Assembly (NCBI GenBank): GCA_016200915.1
Contig: JACQDV010000002.1
Coordinates: forward strand, 62,001 to 126,000
Length of the DNA stretch: 64,000 nt
Origin: Sphingobacteriales bacterium
GTDB lineage: Bacteria; Bacteroidota; Bacteroidia; Chitinophagales; Chitinophagaceae
Direction of reading: 5' to 3'
Part shown: one piece after another, positions 35,738 through 43,202 of the stretch
Position numbering within the stretch: position 1 is the stretch's first letter
How the letters are laid out: every line of letters begins with the position of its first letter
Position numbers and translations under genes: made by a program
The notes under the pieces: generated by a model
The model's input: the letters and a program-made list of their open reading frames with translations, nothing else
Told to the model about the DNA's origin: nothing
Database searches by the model: none

Positions 35738-36835
35738 TCAGGTAAAATATTGAACCGGGTTTGTTTGTATCTCCGATTTAAGGACGGCAAAGGTAGGGAA
35801 TTTTTTCACCAAAAGTTCAGCCAGAAAGTCTATTGTGTATTGTTCGCTTTCAAAATGTCCGATGTCAGCAATAACCATCCGCCCATTGGCATCAAAAAAC
35901 TCGTGATACTTCACATCGGCTGTAATGTAAAAATCTGCCCCGGCATTTAAAGCCCTGGAAATCAGGAAGCTACCGGCACCCCCGCAAACTGCCACCTTTT
36001 GCACTGGCTTACGAGTTAATGGTGTATGACGTATAACCGAAAGTCCGAAATCAGATTTGATTTTAGTGAGAAAAGTCTGCTCATCCATTTTTTCAGGCAA
36101 ATGACCAATCATACCTGAACCCACTTTTTGAAAGAAATTATCCAGTGCCACCACATCATAGGCCACCTCTTCATATGGATGGGCTTTTATTATGGCTGAA
36201 ATAATTTTATTTTCTAACCATGCTGGAAAAATACCTTCAATCCTCACCTCTTTTTCATAATGGCGGCTGCCAACTTCTCCAACAAAAGGATCAGCTCCTT
36301 CATTTGCTTTAAAAGTTCCGGTTCCTTCCACACCAAAACTGCATTCGCTGTAATTACCAATGTTACCGGCACCTGCATTAAAAATGGCATCTCTTACCTT
36401 TTCAACTTGTTCAATCGGAACAAACACAAATAATTTCTTTAGCAGGTTTTCTTTTGGAGAAAGTATAGAAGTATTAATTAACCCCAGCTTATCGGCAATC
36501 ACTTTATTTACTCCATGGGATACATTATCCAGGTTGGTATGTATAGCATAAATAGCGATACCATTTTTAATAGCTGTAATCACCGCTCTCTCTACATAAT
36601 TCTTACCATTAATCTTTTTCAATCCACCAAAAATGATGGGATGATGTGCTACAATGAGATTACATTTTCTTTCAATAGCTTCGTTAACTACTTCTTCGGT
36701 TGCATCGAGTGTACACAATACACCGGTGCATTCCCATTGAGGCATCCCGGTTAATAGTCCTGCATTATCATATGATTCCTGCAATGATAATGGTGCTGTT
36801 GCTTCAAGTTCCTGTATGATTTGTGCAATCTTCAT
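35738..36835 (-). CDS. Nif3-like dinuclear metal centre protein
   Basis: This 365-residue NIF3/YqfO-type protein has the long form, with an inserted PII/CutA-like domain (about 130-230, KLFVFVPIEQVEKVRDAIF). The metal-binding residues are visible in LIVAHHPIIFGGLKKI (about 59-74), YAIHTNLDNV (about 97) and VADIGHFESEQYTID near the C-terminus. NIF3 proteins are implicated as GTP cyclohydrolase I type 2-like or hydrolase enzymes; the actual substrate here is unknown. It precedes the zinc-ribbon gene with a one-base gap, an arrangement common in Bacteroidota. Confidence 0.9.
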   Translation of the reverse strand: MKIAQIIQELEATAPLSLQESYDNAGLLTGMPQWECTGVLCTLDATEEVVNEAIERKCNLIVAHHPIIFGGLKKINGKNYVERAVITAIKNGIAIYAIHTNLDNVSHGVNKVIADKLGLINTSILSPKENLLKKLFVFVPIEQVEKVRDAIFNAGAGNIGNYSECSFGVEGTGTFKANEGADPFVGEVGSRHYEKEVRIEGIFPAWLENKIISAIIKAHPYEEVAYDVVALDNFFQKVGSGMIGHLPEKMDEQTFLTKIKSDFGLSVIRHTPLTRKPVQKVAVCGGAGSFLISRALNAGADFYITADVKYHEFFDANGRMVIADIGHFESEQYTIDFLAELLVKKFPTFAVLKSEIQTNPVQYFT

Positions 36836-37378
36836 ATTAATAAAAATATTAAGTTTTATTCAAAAATCAGTAATAGCCCTTCAGCAAAAAAGTAGTATTA
36901 CGAATGACGCCGGTTATTAGTACCCGATTTTAAAACTTAATGGTGCAATGTATTTGATTTTTATAAAAACCATTTTACTTTAGTCTTCCATTATCCAAAT
37001 AAGAAAACCAAAGCCTGTGATAAAATTTTACGCTGCTCAACATACTCCGGTTAATTGCACACACCAACCGGTAATTTCATTAAAACATATTGCTAAGAAT
37101 TTACCCATTGAAAACTACTTCGATGAGTTGAAGCTAACTAACATGTTCTGCCGTCAACTCTTAGAAGATGGGCAAAAAACAACCCTTTACTGCGGTTGAG
37201 CCCGTTTTTAATTGTACCCTGAAAACGCTTCGACGGTAGCTTACCCAGAAACCCTAAGAAGCAAAAACCTCCCGTCTTAACGAGAGGTTTATTTTTTTAT
37301 ATCCATTGATTGATTATTTAAATTGCTTTGAACAAATTACTGCAATTGATGTTATCATTGTTTTGAAAATAAACACAA
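36836..37378. other. Long spacer with possible small RNA or peptide
   Basis: A 540-bp gap separates divergent nif3 and the peroxiredoxin gene. It ends with a clear terminator (37265-37299) that has no recognised gene in front of it. The only open frame is a GTG-started 60-codon stretch (37017-37199) with ordinary composition. The region may encode a small RNA of up to about 300 nt or a short peptide. I could not match it by eye to tmRNA, RNase P RNA or SRP RNA. Confidence 0.4.
37265..37299 (+). terminator. Intrinsic terminator without an assigned gene
   Basis: Stem aaacctc / gaggttt, with two further inner pairs and a small loop, is followed by seven T residues after one A. It lies 80 nt before the peroxiredoxin ATG on the plus strand. 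Confidence 0.7.
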
Positions 37379-37849
37379 ATGAAAATTGAAGTTGGGCAAC
37401 CTGCACCTGATTTTACTTTATACAACAGCGAAAAAGAAAAAGTTACGTTAAGTGATTTAAAAGGGAAAAACGTTTTACTTCTTTTCTTTCCCCAGGCATT
37501 TACCAGTACCTGTACCAAAGAGCTTTGCAGCATAAGAGATGATATTTCCAGGTACGCTAATGCTAATGCACAGGTGCTGGGCATATCGGTTGATTCAGTA
37601 TATACATTAGCTAAATACAAAGCTGAACAACATTATAATTTTCCCTTATTAAGTGATTTTAATAAGACTACATCAGATGCCTATGGTTCCATATACCAAC
37701 ACTGGAATTTTGATATGAAAGGTGTCTCTAAACGCTCCGCTTTTATAATTGATAAAGCAGGGATTGTACGTTACGCAGAAGTACTCGAAAAAGCAGGGGA
37801 TGTTCCGAATTTTGAAGTCATCAATACATTGCTGGCTGAGCTTAACTAA
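37379..37849 (+). CDS. Peroxiredoxin (AhpC/TSA, Bcp-like)
   Basis: This 156-residue thiol peroxidase is predicted to reduce hydrogen peroxide and alkyl hydroperoxides in the cytoplasm. The peroxidatic Cys lies in the FFPQAFTSTCTKELCSIRDD segment. A second Cys five residues later is the resolving position of the Bcp/PrxQ type; AhpE-like 1-Cys members are the alternative. The opening VGQPAPDFTLYNSEKEKVTL and the later SAFIIDKAGIVRY match the family. A terminator follows, then a short T9SS gene. Electron donor unknown. Confidence 0.92.
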   Translation: MKIEVGQPAPDFTLYNSEKEKVTLSDLKGKNVLLLFFPQAFTSTCTKELCSIRDDISRYANANAQVLGISVDSVYTLAKYKAEQHYNFPLLSDFNKTTSDAYGSIYQHWNFDMKGVSKRSAFIIDKAGIVRYAEVLEKAGDVPNFEVINTLLAELN

Positions 37850-37872
37850 TTGGAAATAAATGTTAAAAAGAA

Positions 37873-37903
37873 AACGGGTACATACCTCGTACCGTTCTTT
37901 TTC
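37873..37903 (+). terminator. Intrinsic terminator after the peroxiredoxin gene
   Basis: The arms aacgggtac and gtaccgtt pair with one bulged G around a 7-nt loop. A pyrimidine run ctttttc follows. It lies about 25 nt after the stop codon. Confidence 0.65.
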
Positions 37904-37923
37904 GTTGCCGCCGGCAAAATATA

Positions 37924-37955
37924 TTTGCATTCCCACTCATATTATGCTATTTTTG
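37924..37955 (+). promoter_or_regulatory. Promoter TTTG-N20-TATTTTTG, leaderless spacing
   Basis: TTTG at 37924-37927 and TATTTTTG at 37948-37955 fit the Bacteroidota -33/-7 pattern, including the spacing. The ATG of the small T9SS gene follows five bases later, so the mRNA is probably leaderless. This also fixes the start codon at 37961. Confidence 0.7.
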
Positions 37956-37960
37956 TTTTG

Positions 37961-38302
37961 ATGCGAAAATTGTTACTTATACTTCCTTTATTGTTCATCC
38001 TTTCCCCCGGAGTTTCTGCTCAAACGAGGAGCGGAAGCTTAGGTGATGCTACAGTAAAAATGGTGAAGTATTACCCCAACCCGGCAGTAACAGTTATCAA
38101 CTTTGAGTTTCAGAAGAATTACGAAAAATCCTACAGTTTCCAGATTTATAATTTTGTGGGAAAGAAAGTTTACGAACTCCAGAATGTAAACCAAAAGAAC
38201 ACCATCAACCTTGACCAGTTTAGCCGTGGTGTTTATATCTACCAGCTCCGTGACCAGTCCGGCAAAATCTTAGAAGCCGGAAAATTCCAGGTGGTTAAAT
38301 AG
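37961..38302 (+). CDS. Minimal T9SS cargo: signal peptide plus sorting domain
   Basis: This 113-residue protein starts at MRKLLLILPLLFILSPGVSA (ATG 37961). The upstream frame is open but runs through the promoter and the peroxiredoxin terminator. After signal-peptide cleavage (before QTRSGS) only about 15 residues precede the sorting domain, which begins at VKYYPNPAVTVINFEF (about residue 36). The domain continues through YNFVGKKVYEL and SRGVYIYQLRDQSGKILEAG. Removal of the tail by PorU would leave a very short peptide. It could be a free sorting-domain protein, a secreted peptide or a truncated cargo. The C-terminal half is complete and not frameshifted. Confidence 0.85.
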   Translation: MRKLLLILPLLFILSPGVSAQTRSGSLGDATVKMVKYYPNPAVTVINFEFQKNYEKSYSFQIYNFVGKKVYELQNVNQKNTINLDQFSRGVYIYQLRDQSGKILEAGKFQVVK

Positions 38303-38420
38303 AGTTTCAGATTTCAAGATTTCTCCTTTCAAGATTTGAAGATTTCACTATTGCTTTTGCTTAATGACTTTATTATTTAAAAAGAAGTTCGAACAATCAA
38401 ACCATTTAACAATTCATCAA
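38303..38420. repeat. Octamer repeats between convergent genes
   Basis: At 38306-38340 there are octamers such as ttcaagat and tgaagatt, partly as inverted copies. At 38393-38440 there are words such as aacaatca, aaccattt, aacaattc and atcaatca, which continue over the stop codon of the methyltransferase gene. The region separates the small T9SS gene from rlmI on the opposite strand. Confidence 0.55.
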
Positions 38421-39593
38421 TCATTCAACCTGTACAATCAAAAACTTTAAATAATTCGTATTCTCCCATCCTCTGATTATTGGGTGATCTGATGCTTGTG
38501 CCTGGAAGGTTACTTGTCTTAGTTTCCGTCTTGCATCTTTAGCAGCCATATCAATGATATTTAAAAACATTTCAGGTTGTACTAAGTTGGTACAGGAAGA
38601 AGTTACTAAAAAACCACCCGGCTTTACCAGCTTCATACCACGCAAGTTGATTTCTTTATAACCAGTGATAGCTTTTTCAATGGTTGCCCTTGTTTTGGTG
38701 AATGATGGTGGGTCAAGCATTACCACATCATATTTTCGTCCGTCTTTCACCCATGTTTTTAATACATCAAAAGCATTTACGCATTGAAATTGGCAGATAT
38801 CCTGCAAACTATTCAACTCAGCATTTTTTCTCGCCATTGAGCAGGCGTTTTCAGAAATATCCAAGCCCAAAACGGATTTAGCTCCATAATGAGCTGCATG
38901 AATTTCGAATGTGCCAGTATAACAAAAAGCACCTAATACATCTGCTCCTTTTACAATATGCTGTATGGCACGGCGGTTATCCTGCTGGTCTAAGAAATAA
39001 CCAGTTTTTTGTCCATTCTCTACATCAACAAAAAATTTGATTCCATTCTCATTGATAGTAATTTCTGTTGGAAACGGATCGCTTAAAAAACCTTTGTGCT
39101 GCTGCAATCCTTCCAGCTCTCTTACCGGAACATCATTGCGTTCATAAATTCCTTTGGGCTTAAAGATTTTATTGATAGCAGCAACAATCGCCGGTTTCCA
39201 TTTATCAATACCCAATGCTAATGTTTGTATAACAAAATAGTCGTTGAACTTATCTATAATAAGTTGTGGCATATAATCGGCTTCACCAAATATTAACCGG
39301 CAATTTTCCACATAACCCAATTGCTGACGGTATTGCCATGCTTTGAGTAAACGGTTATAAAAGAAATCATCATTCACCGTTTCGTTTTTATCTCTCGTCA
39401 ACAACCGAACTACTATTTGTGATTGCGGATTAACATATCCTTTGCCTACAAACTTATCGTCATGAGTAAACACGTCAACTATATCACCAGCCTGCGCTTT
39501 TTCATCTATCAAATTCACTTCGTTACCAAATATCCAGGGATGACCATTTAATACTCTTGGTGAAATCTTTCTCTTTAATACAACTTTTAACAT
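38421..39593 (-). CDS. rlmI: Class I rRNA large-subunit methyltransferase, RlmI-like
   Basis: This 390-residue SAM-dependent methyltransferase resembles RlmI (23S rRNA m5C1962). It has an N-terminal PUA domain (about 1-75; LKRKISPRVLNGHPWIFGNE at 5-24), a middle EEHEE-like region, and a Rossmann domain with GADVLGAFCYTGTFEIHAA (SAM loop, about 214-232). The catalytic-type motif is LDPPSFTKTRATIEKA, followed by SSCTNLVQPEMFL containing the second Cys. The length fits. Its ATG stands four bases after a perfect -7 box on the minus strand. The exact rRNA position is inferred from the family. Confidence 0.9.
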   Translation of the reverse strand: MLKVVLKRKISPRVLNGHPWIFGNEVNLIDEKAQAGDIVDVFTHDDKFVGKGYVNPQSQIVVRLLTRDKNETVNDDFFYNRLLKAWQYRQQLGYVENCRLIFGEADYMPQLIIDKFNDYFVIQTLALGIDKWKPAIVAAINKIFKPKGIYERNDVPVRELEGLQQHKGFLSDPFPTEITINENGIKFFVDVENGQKTGYFLDQQDNRRAIQHIVKGADVLGAFCYTGTFEIHAAHYGAKSVLGLDISENACSMARKNAELNSLQDICQFQCVNAFDVLKTWVKDGRKYDVVMLDPPSFTKTRATIEKAITGYKEINLRGMKLVKPGGFLVTSSCTNLVQPEMFLNIIDMAAKDARRKLRQVTFQAQASDHPIIRGWENTNYLKFLIVQVE

Positions 39594-39597
39594 GGCG

Positions 39598-39605
39598 CAA
39601 AAATA
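39598..39605 (-). promoter_or_regulatory. -7 box TATTTTTG for rlmI, leaderless spacing
   Basis: The minus strand reads TATTTTTG-cgcc-ATG. The box and spacing match those of dut, porU and the DUF6132 gene. No -33 TTG lies at 19-20 nt. Confidence 0.6.
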
Positions 39606-39702
39606 CAGTTCTGCGCTTCAATGCCTCTAACAAATTTTTAAGAATCACTGGCACGGAATTTCAATTACTATCTGCAATTATTAATAACTAAAATCATCAG
39701 CC

Positions 39703-40368
39703 ATGAAGAAATTTTTACTCAGTTTTATTATTGTATCTGCATCAGCTTATTCATCAAGCGCACAGGTTTCGTTTGGTGTACAGGCCGGCAGTAATGTATC
39801 TACTTTAAAAGGAGATGCTATTAAATCGCTCAACAACATGTTTGACATTACCAATGGAATGGTTGACCAAACTTCTAAGTTTGGTTTTACCGGAAGAACT
39901 TATGTTTCTATTCCTGTTGACAAAAATTTTGGAGTAGAAACAGGTTTAAGCTACCAGCAAAAAGGATATAAAATAACAGGAGATTTTAATTCAAGTTTTT
40001 TAAAGTTATTAAATGCCAAAGCTGATTTGATTAATCCCAGTCAATACATTGGCCTGGATGCTTTGGCTAAAGTAACTCCTACCGAAGGCTTGAGTATTAA
40101 AGCTGGCCCGCAGGTGAGTTACCTGGTAAAAAACAATTTGAAAATCCGCAGCAGTGTGCTTGGTTTTAATTTATTAAACCAGGATGTCAACCTTACCAGC
40201 AACACCAATGAATGGGATTTTGGATTAACCGGCGGAATTGGATATAAATTTAAAAATGGTATAAGCCTGAATGGTTATTACAGTCATGGTTTATCACCTA
40301 TTGATAAAAACTCCAATATTAAAGCCTATAACCGTAGCGGTGGTGTTACGGTGGGTTTTGAATTTTAA
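39703..40368 (+). CDS. PorT-family outer-membrane beta-barrel protein
   Basis: This 221-residue protein has a signal peptide (IIVSASAYSSSAQ, cleavage near residue 20) and an eight-strand-type barrel pattern. It opens VSFGVQAGSNVSTLKG and contains FGVETGLSYQQKGYKI (about 68-83). The C-terminus ends with GGVTVGFEF, an aromatic-ended last strand as needed for outer-membrane insertion. It belongs to the general 'outer membrane protein beta-barrel' family often named PorT-like; this does not mean T9SS function. A terminator follows. Confidence 0.82.
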   Translation: MKKFLLSFIIVSASAYSSSAQVSFGVQAGSNVSTLKGDAIKSLNNMFDITNGMVDQTSKFGFTGRTYVSIPVDKNFGVETGLSYQQKGYKITGDFNSSFLKLLNAKADLINPSQYIGLDALAKVTPTEGLSIKAGPQVSYLVKNNLKIRSSVLGFNLLNQDVNLTSNTNEWDFGLTGGIGYKFKNGISLNGYYSHGLSPIDKNSNIKAYNRSGGVTVGFEF

Positions 40369-40394
40369 TAAACTTAGTGTTTGCGCATAATGTG

Positions 40395-40426
40395 GGGTGG
40401 AGCGGAGGCTCTGCCCTTTTTGTTTT
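40395..40426 (+). terminator. Intrinsic terminator after the barrel gene
   Basis: A 9-bp stem (gggtggagc / gctctgccc, two G-T pairs) with loop ggag is followed by tttttgtttt. It lies 26 nt after the stop codon. Confidence 0.75.
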
Positions 40427-40435
40427 GAGTACACG

Positions 40436-40494
40436 AATTGGACTAATTACACGAAGAAAATATTGCTCACAGATTACACGGATTGTCACAGATG
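40436..40494. repeat. 9-nt-word repeat of the cacagatta type
   Basis: The words acagattac, acggattgt and cacagatgg follow each other, preceded by acgaattgg and actaattac. The array lies in the 359-bp gap before grpE. That gap otherwise contains the terminator and the grpE promoter, with no gene visible. Confidence 0.5.
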
Positions 40495-40619
40495 GATCAA
40501 TAGAATTACCAAACCATGAAGTGAGTGACACAAGGGACGATGCACAGGGTTGAGAAAGCTGGTTTCATAATCATCTCTTCACCCCTCAAAACAGCGTCAA
40601 TTTGGCTGCAAAATAGCTA

Positions 40620-40649
40620 TTGGCAAATGCTTTGCCCATAGTACCTTTG
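40620..40649 (+). promoter_or_regulatory. Promoter TTG-N19-TACCTTTG for grpE
   Basis: TTG at 40620-40622 and TACCTTTG at 40642-40649, separated by 19 nt, match the Bacteroidota consensus exactly. Transcription is predicted from about 40655, with a leader of about 70 nt. I saw no CIRCE-type inverted repeat. Confidence 0.7.
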
Positions 40650-40727
40650 CGCCTCCTTTTGGGTGAAAAACGAAATATTTTCAGTTTATGGCCCAATGGT
40701 ATGAAGGTTTGACACAATACAACAACT

Positions 40728-41315
40728 ATGAGTGAGAAAAAACATAATCCTGCGGAAGAAACAAACGGCCAGGCGGCTACCGGGCAGCCAACAGTAGATA
40801 TGGGTATTAATGCCGATGAAAACATGGCCGGAACCACGCATTTGAATGATGCTGTGGCTACCGAAGATGAACTGGAAAAATTACAAGCCCAGCTGGCTGA
40901 GCAAAAAGATAAATACATCCGCCTGATGGCTGAGTTTGATAATTTTAAACGCCGTAATGCTAAGGAAAGAGTAGAGCTGATTCAAACAGCCGGTAAAGAT
41001 GTAATTACTTCTTTGCTGGATGTGCTGGATGATTGCGACCGGGCAGAGAAAGTGATGCAGACCAGTGAAGATATAGTAGTGATCAAAGAAGGCATTCAGT
41101 TAGTCTTTAATAAACTCCGCAGCAATATGCAATCAAAAGGTTTGAAAGCGATGGAAAGCATTAACCAGGATTTTGATGTGGAGAAACATGAAGCCATTAC
41201 GCAAATTCCTGCACCAACAGAAGCATTAAAAGGTAAAGTGCTGGATGAAATTCAAAAAGGTTATTACCTCAACGATAAATTAATTCGTTTTGCAAAAGTG
41301 GTGGTAGGAAATTAA
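40728..41315 (+). CDS. grpE: Nucleotide exchange factor GrpE
   Basis: GrpE releases ADP from the chaperone DnaK. The 195-residue protein has an acidic N-terminal part, a coiled coil (about 45-85) containing KDKYIRLMAEFDNFKRRNAK, and the beta-wing domain, with LDVLDDCDRAEKVM (about 97-110) and the C-terminal KGYYLNDKLIRFAKVVVG. All are family signatures. dnaJ follows after an 82-bp spacer made of inverted 9-nt words. dnaK is not in the window. Confidence 0.95.
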   Translation: MSEKKHNPAEETNGQAATGQPTVDMGINADENMAGTTHLNDAVATEDELEKLQAQLAEQKDKYIRLMAEFDNFKRRNAKERVELIQTAGKDVITSLLDVLDDCDRAEKVMQTSEDIVVIKEGIQLVFNKLRSNMQSKGLKAMESINQDFDVEKHEAITQIPAPTEALKGKVLDEIQKGYYLNDKLIRFAKVVVGN

Positions 41316-41316
41316 T

Positions 41317-41397
41317 TAGATAATTAGCCAATTTGCTAATGTGCCAATGACTTAAATTATTAATTGGCTAATTGGCAAATTATCACATTAGCACATT
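41317..41397. repeat. 9-nt-period inverted repeat pair between grpE and dnaJ
   Basis: The left arm (aattagcca, atttgctaa, tgtgccaat) and right arm (aattggcta, attggcaaa, ttatcacat, tagcacatt) are approximately reverse complements. The right arm runs to the base before the dnaJ ATG, so no ordinary ribosome-binding site is left. The same family occurs at 15362-15467 and 33346-33391. Confidence 0.72.
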
Positions 41398-42564
41398 ATG
41401 AAAAGAGATTATTACGAAGTATTAGGCGTGAGCAAAACCGCTACTGCCGATGAGATTAAAAAAGCTTATCGCAAAGTAGCTATGCAGTATCACCCCGACC
41501 GTAACCCGGGAAATAAAGAAGCAGAAGAAAAATTTAAAGAAGCTGCTGAAGCATACGAGGTATTGAGTGATGCTGATAAGAAAGCACAGTACGACCGTTT
41601 TGGACATGCAGGCATGAGTGGCAATGGTCGTGGTGGATTTAGTGGCGGTGGTGGAATGAATATGGATGATATCTTCAGCCAGTTTGGAGATATTTTTGGC
41701 GATGATGTGTTTGGAAGTTTTTTTGGCGGTGGCGGACAAAGAAGTCGTGGAGGTGGCGGCAGAACAAGGGGTATCCGTGGCAGCAATCTCCGTATCAAAT
41801 TAAAAATGACGTATGAAGAGATTGCGAAAGGTGCTTCTAAAACAGTTAAAGTAAAAAAACATGTTCCCTGTACTACTTGCGGTGGCAGCGGGGCAAAAGA
41901 TAAAAACTCCATTCAAACCTGTACTACCTGTGGTGGACAAGGCCAGGTAAGAAGAGTGAGCAATACTTTTTTGGGACAGATGCAAACAGTAACCACCTGT
42001 CCTACCTGTAATGGCGAAGGAACTACTATTGCCAACAAGTGTACCCATTGTAAAGGTGAAGGAAGAATTTATGGTGAAGAAACTGTGACGATTGATATCC
42101 CGGCCGGTGTACAGGAAGGCATGCAGTTGAGTGTGAGTGGCAGAGGCAATGCTGGTGAACGGGGCGGACCTGCCGGTGACTTAATTGTGCTGATTGAAGA
42201 AGAACCACATCCGCAATTACAACGGGATGGATTGAACGTGGTATTTGATTTACATATTTCCATTCCGCAAGCTGTGTTTGGAGCAGAGATACAGGTGCCG
42301 ACCATTGATGGTAAAGCAAAAATTAAAATTCCTGCCGGTACACAAAGCGGAAAGATATTCCGGTTGAAAGGGAAAGGTTTCCCCTCTGTAAATAGTTATG
42401 AAAAAGGTGATGAACTTATTCATGTAAATGTGTGGACACCACAACATCTTACAGCAGAAGAAAAGCAAATGATGGAAAAACTTTCTCATGCTCCCAACTT
42501 CCAGCCAAATCCCGGCAAAGGCGATAAAAGCTTTTTTGAGAAGATGAAAGAGATGTTCAGTTAA
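41398..42564 (+). CDS. dnaJ: Chaperone protein DnaJ
   Basis: DnaJ stimulates DnaK and presents unfolded clients. The 388-residue type I protein has the J domain (1-70) with the HPD motif in [17 protein letters not shown] Gly-rich region (about 76-125) follows. Four CxxCxGxG zinc motifs are present ([32 protein letters not shown], about 158-220), and a C-terminal client-binding domain carries [20 protein letters not shown]. It forms an operon with grpE. Its start codon abuts an AT-rich inverted repeat, which may affect translation. Confidence 0.97.
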   Translation: MKRDYYEVLGVSKTATADEIKKAYRKVAMQYHPDRNPGNKEAEEKFKEAAEAYEVLSDADKKAQYDRFGHAGMSGNGRGGFSGGGGMNMDDIFSQFGDIFGDDVFGSFFGGGGQRSRGGGGRTRGIRGSNLRIKLKMTYEEIAKGASKTVKVKKHVPCTTCGGSGAKDKNSIQTCTTCGGQGQVRRVSNTFLGQMQTVTTCPTCNGEGTTIANKCTHCKGEGRIYGEETVTIDIPAGVQEGMQLSVSGRGNAGERGGPAGDLIVLIEEEPHPQLQRDGLNVVFDLHISIPQAVFGAEIQVPTIDGKAKIKIPAGTQSGKIFRLKGKGFPSVNSYEKGDELIHVNVWTPQHLTAEEKQMMEKLSHAPNFQPNPGKGDKSFFEKMKEMFS

Positions 42565-42602
42565 ACCCCCTAACCCCCTGAAGGGGGAATCAAAATATGA
42601 AT

Positions 42603-42637
42603 AAAAAAGTCTTGCAGTTATAGCAAGACTTTTTTTA
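42603..42637 (+). terminator. Strong intrinsic terminator after dnaJ
   Basis: A 13-bp perfect stem (aaaaaagtcttgc / gcaagactttttt) with a 7-nt loop ends in a T run. It lies 38 nt after the dnaJ stop codon and is symmetric enough to work in both directions. Confidence 0.88.
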
Positions 42638-42736
42638 TTGAGCATATTCTATTATATAAACTATCAACTTATTCAAGAATTTTATAAAGAGAAAAATCAA
42701 ATACCAAAAAAATTACTCCCCTTTAGGGGCTGGGGG

Positions 42737-42744
42737 TATATTTG
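42737..42744 (+). promoter_or_regulatory. -7 box TATATTTG upstream of a membrane-protein gene
   Basis: TATATTTG matches TAnnTTTG and predicts a leader of about 50 nt before the ATG at 42799. The box directly follows the GC-rich repeat arm; no -33 TTG is seen. Confidence 0.45.
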
Positions 42745-42798
42745 TAAGGATAAGCTATTCAACCGATAGCATTTGCTCAAAACTATTTGCTTAAAGAA

Positions 42799-43200
42799 AT
42801 GAATAATTCAGAAAACGTTTATTCCATTCCTGTCCGGTTTCGTAAGATGGAAAACCTGCATATTGTATTCTGGCTGTTAAAAGACATTAGCTGGTGCATG
42901 GTGTGGCGACCACTTGGCGTTGCCATGGTGTTTCCCACTTTAATTATTTCCATCATGATTGCGTGGAGAACAAGGCAAATGGTTTCTGAATTAACCCATA
43001 ACCTCGCCATCACCTTCTGGATTAGTGCCAACTCGTTGTGGATGTTCAGCGAATATTTTCACTTTGATGAAAAAGTAATTCTGTTCGGCTTAACCGGCAA
43101 ACACAGTGCTATGATTCCTTTTTGCCTCGGAGCACTTATGCTTCTTTATTATTACGCCTGGTGGAAACCGAGACATAAGCATGAGTTAGAAACGATGTAG
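42799..43200 (+). CDS. Predicted four-helix membrane protein
   Basis: This 133-residue protein starts at MNNSENVYSIPVRF (ATG 42799); the in-frame TTG four codons earlier is less likely. It has about three or four membrane segments, including RPLGVAMVFPTLIISIMIAW (about 41-60), LAITFWISANSLWMF and MIPFCLGALMLLYYYAWW, with a basic C-terminus (KPRHKHELETM). I do not recognise a family. It is convergent with the alpha-2-macroglobulin gene, with two bases between stop codons, and stands alone after the dnaJ terminator. Function unknown. Confidence 0.6.
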   Translation: MNNSENVYSIPVRFRKMENLHIVFWLLKDISWCMVWRPLGVAMVFPTLIISIMIAWRTRQMVSELTHNLAITFWISANSLWMFSEYFHFDEKVILFGLTGKHSAMIPFCLGALMLLYYYAWWKPRHKHELETM

Positions 43201-43202
43201 TA

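Larger units (their letters stand above)
42563..42745. repeat. GC-rich inverted pair flanking the dnaJ terminator
   Basis: The arm at 42564-42591 (ccccctaa, ccccctga, aggggg) is an imperfect reverse complement of 42716-42738 (cccctttaggggctgggg). Each arm can also fold on itself. Between them lie the dnaJ terminator and A/T-rich sequence. The right arm overlaps the start of a -7 box. Confidence 0.6.

Noticed and set aside
37017-37199. 60-residue protein as a confident gene
   Set aside because: It starts with GTG, has no ribosome-binding site, and shows no recognisable family. I kept it only as part of the spacer description.
41490-41912. 140-codon open frame on the strand opposite dnaJ
   Set aside because: It lies in the Gly-rich and zinc-motif region of dnaJ, where codon bias opens the reverse frame. 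Its sequence is proline-rich and low in complexity, with no start signal.
42787-42798. TTG start for the membrane-protein gene at 42799
   Set aside because: The ATG four codons later is a stronger start and the extra residues add no feature.
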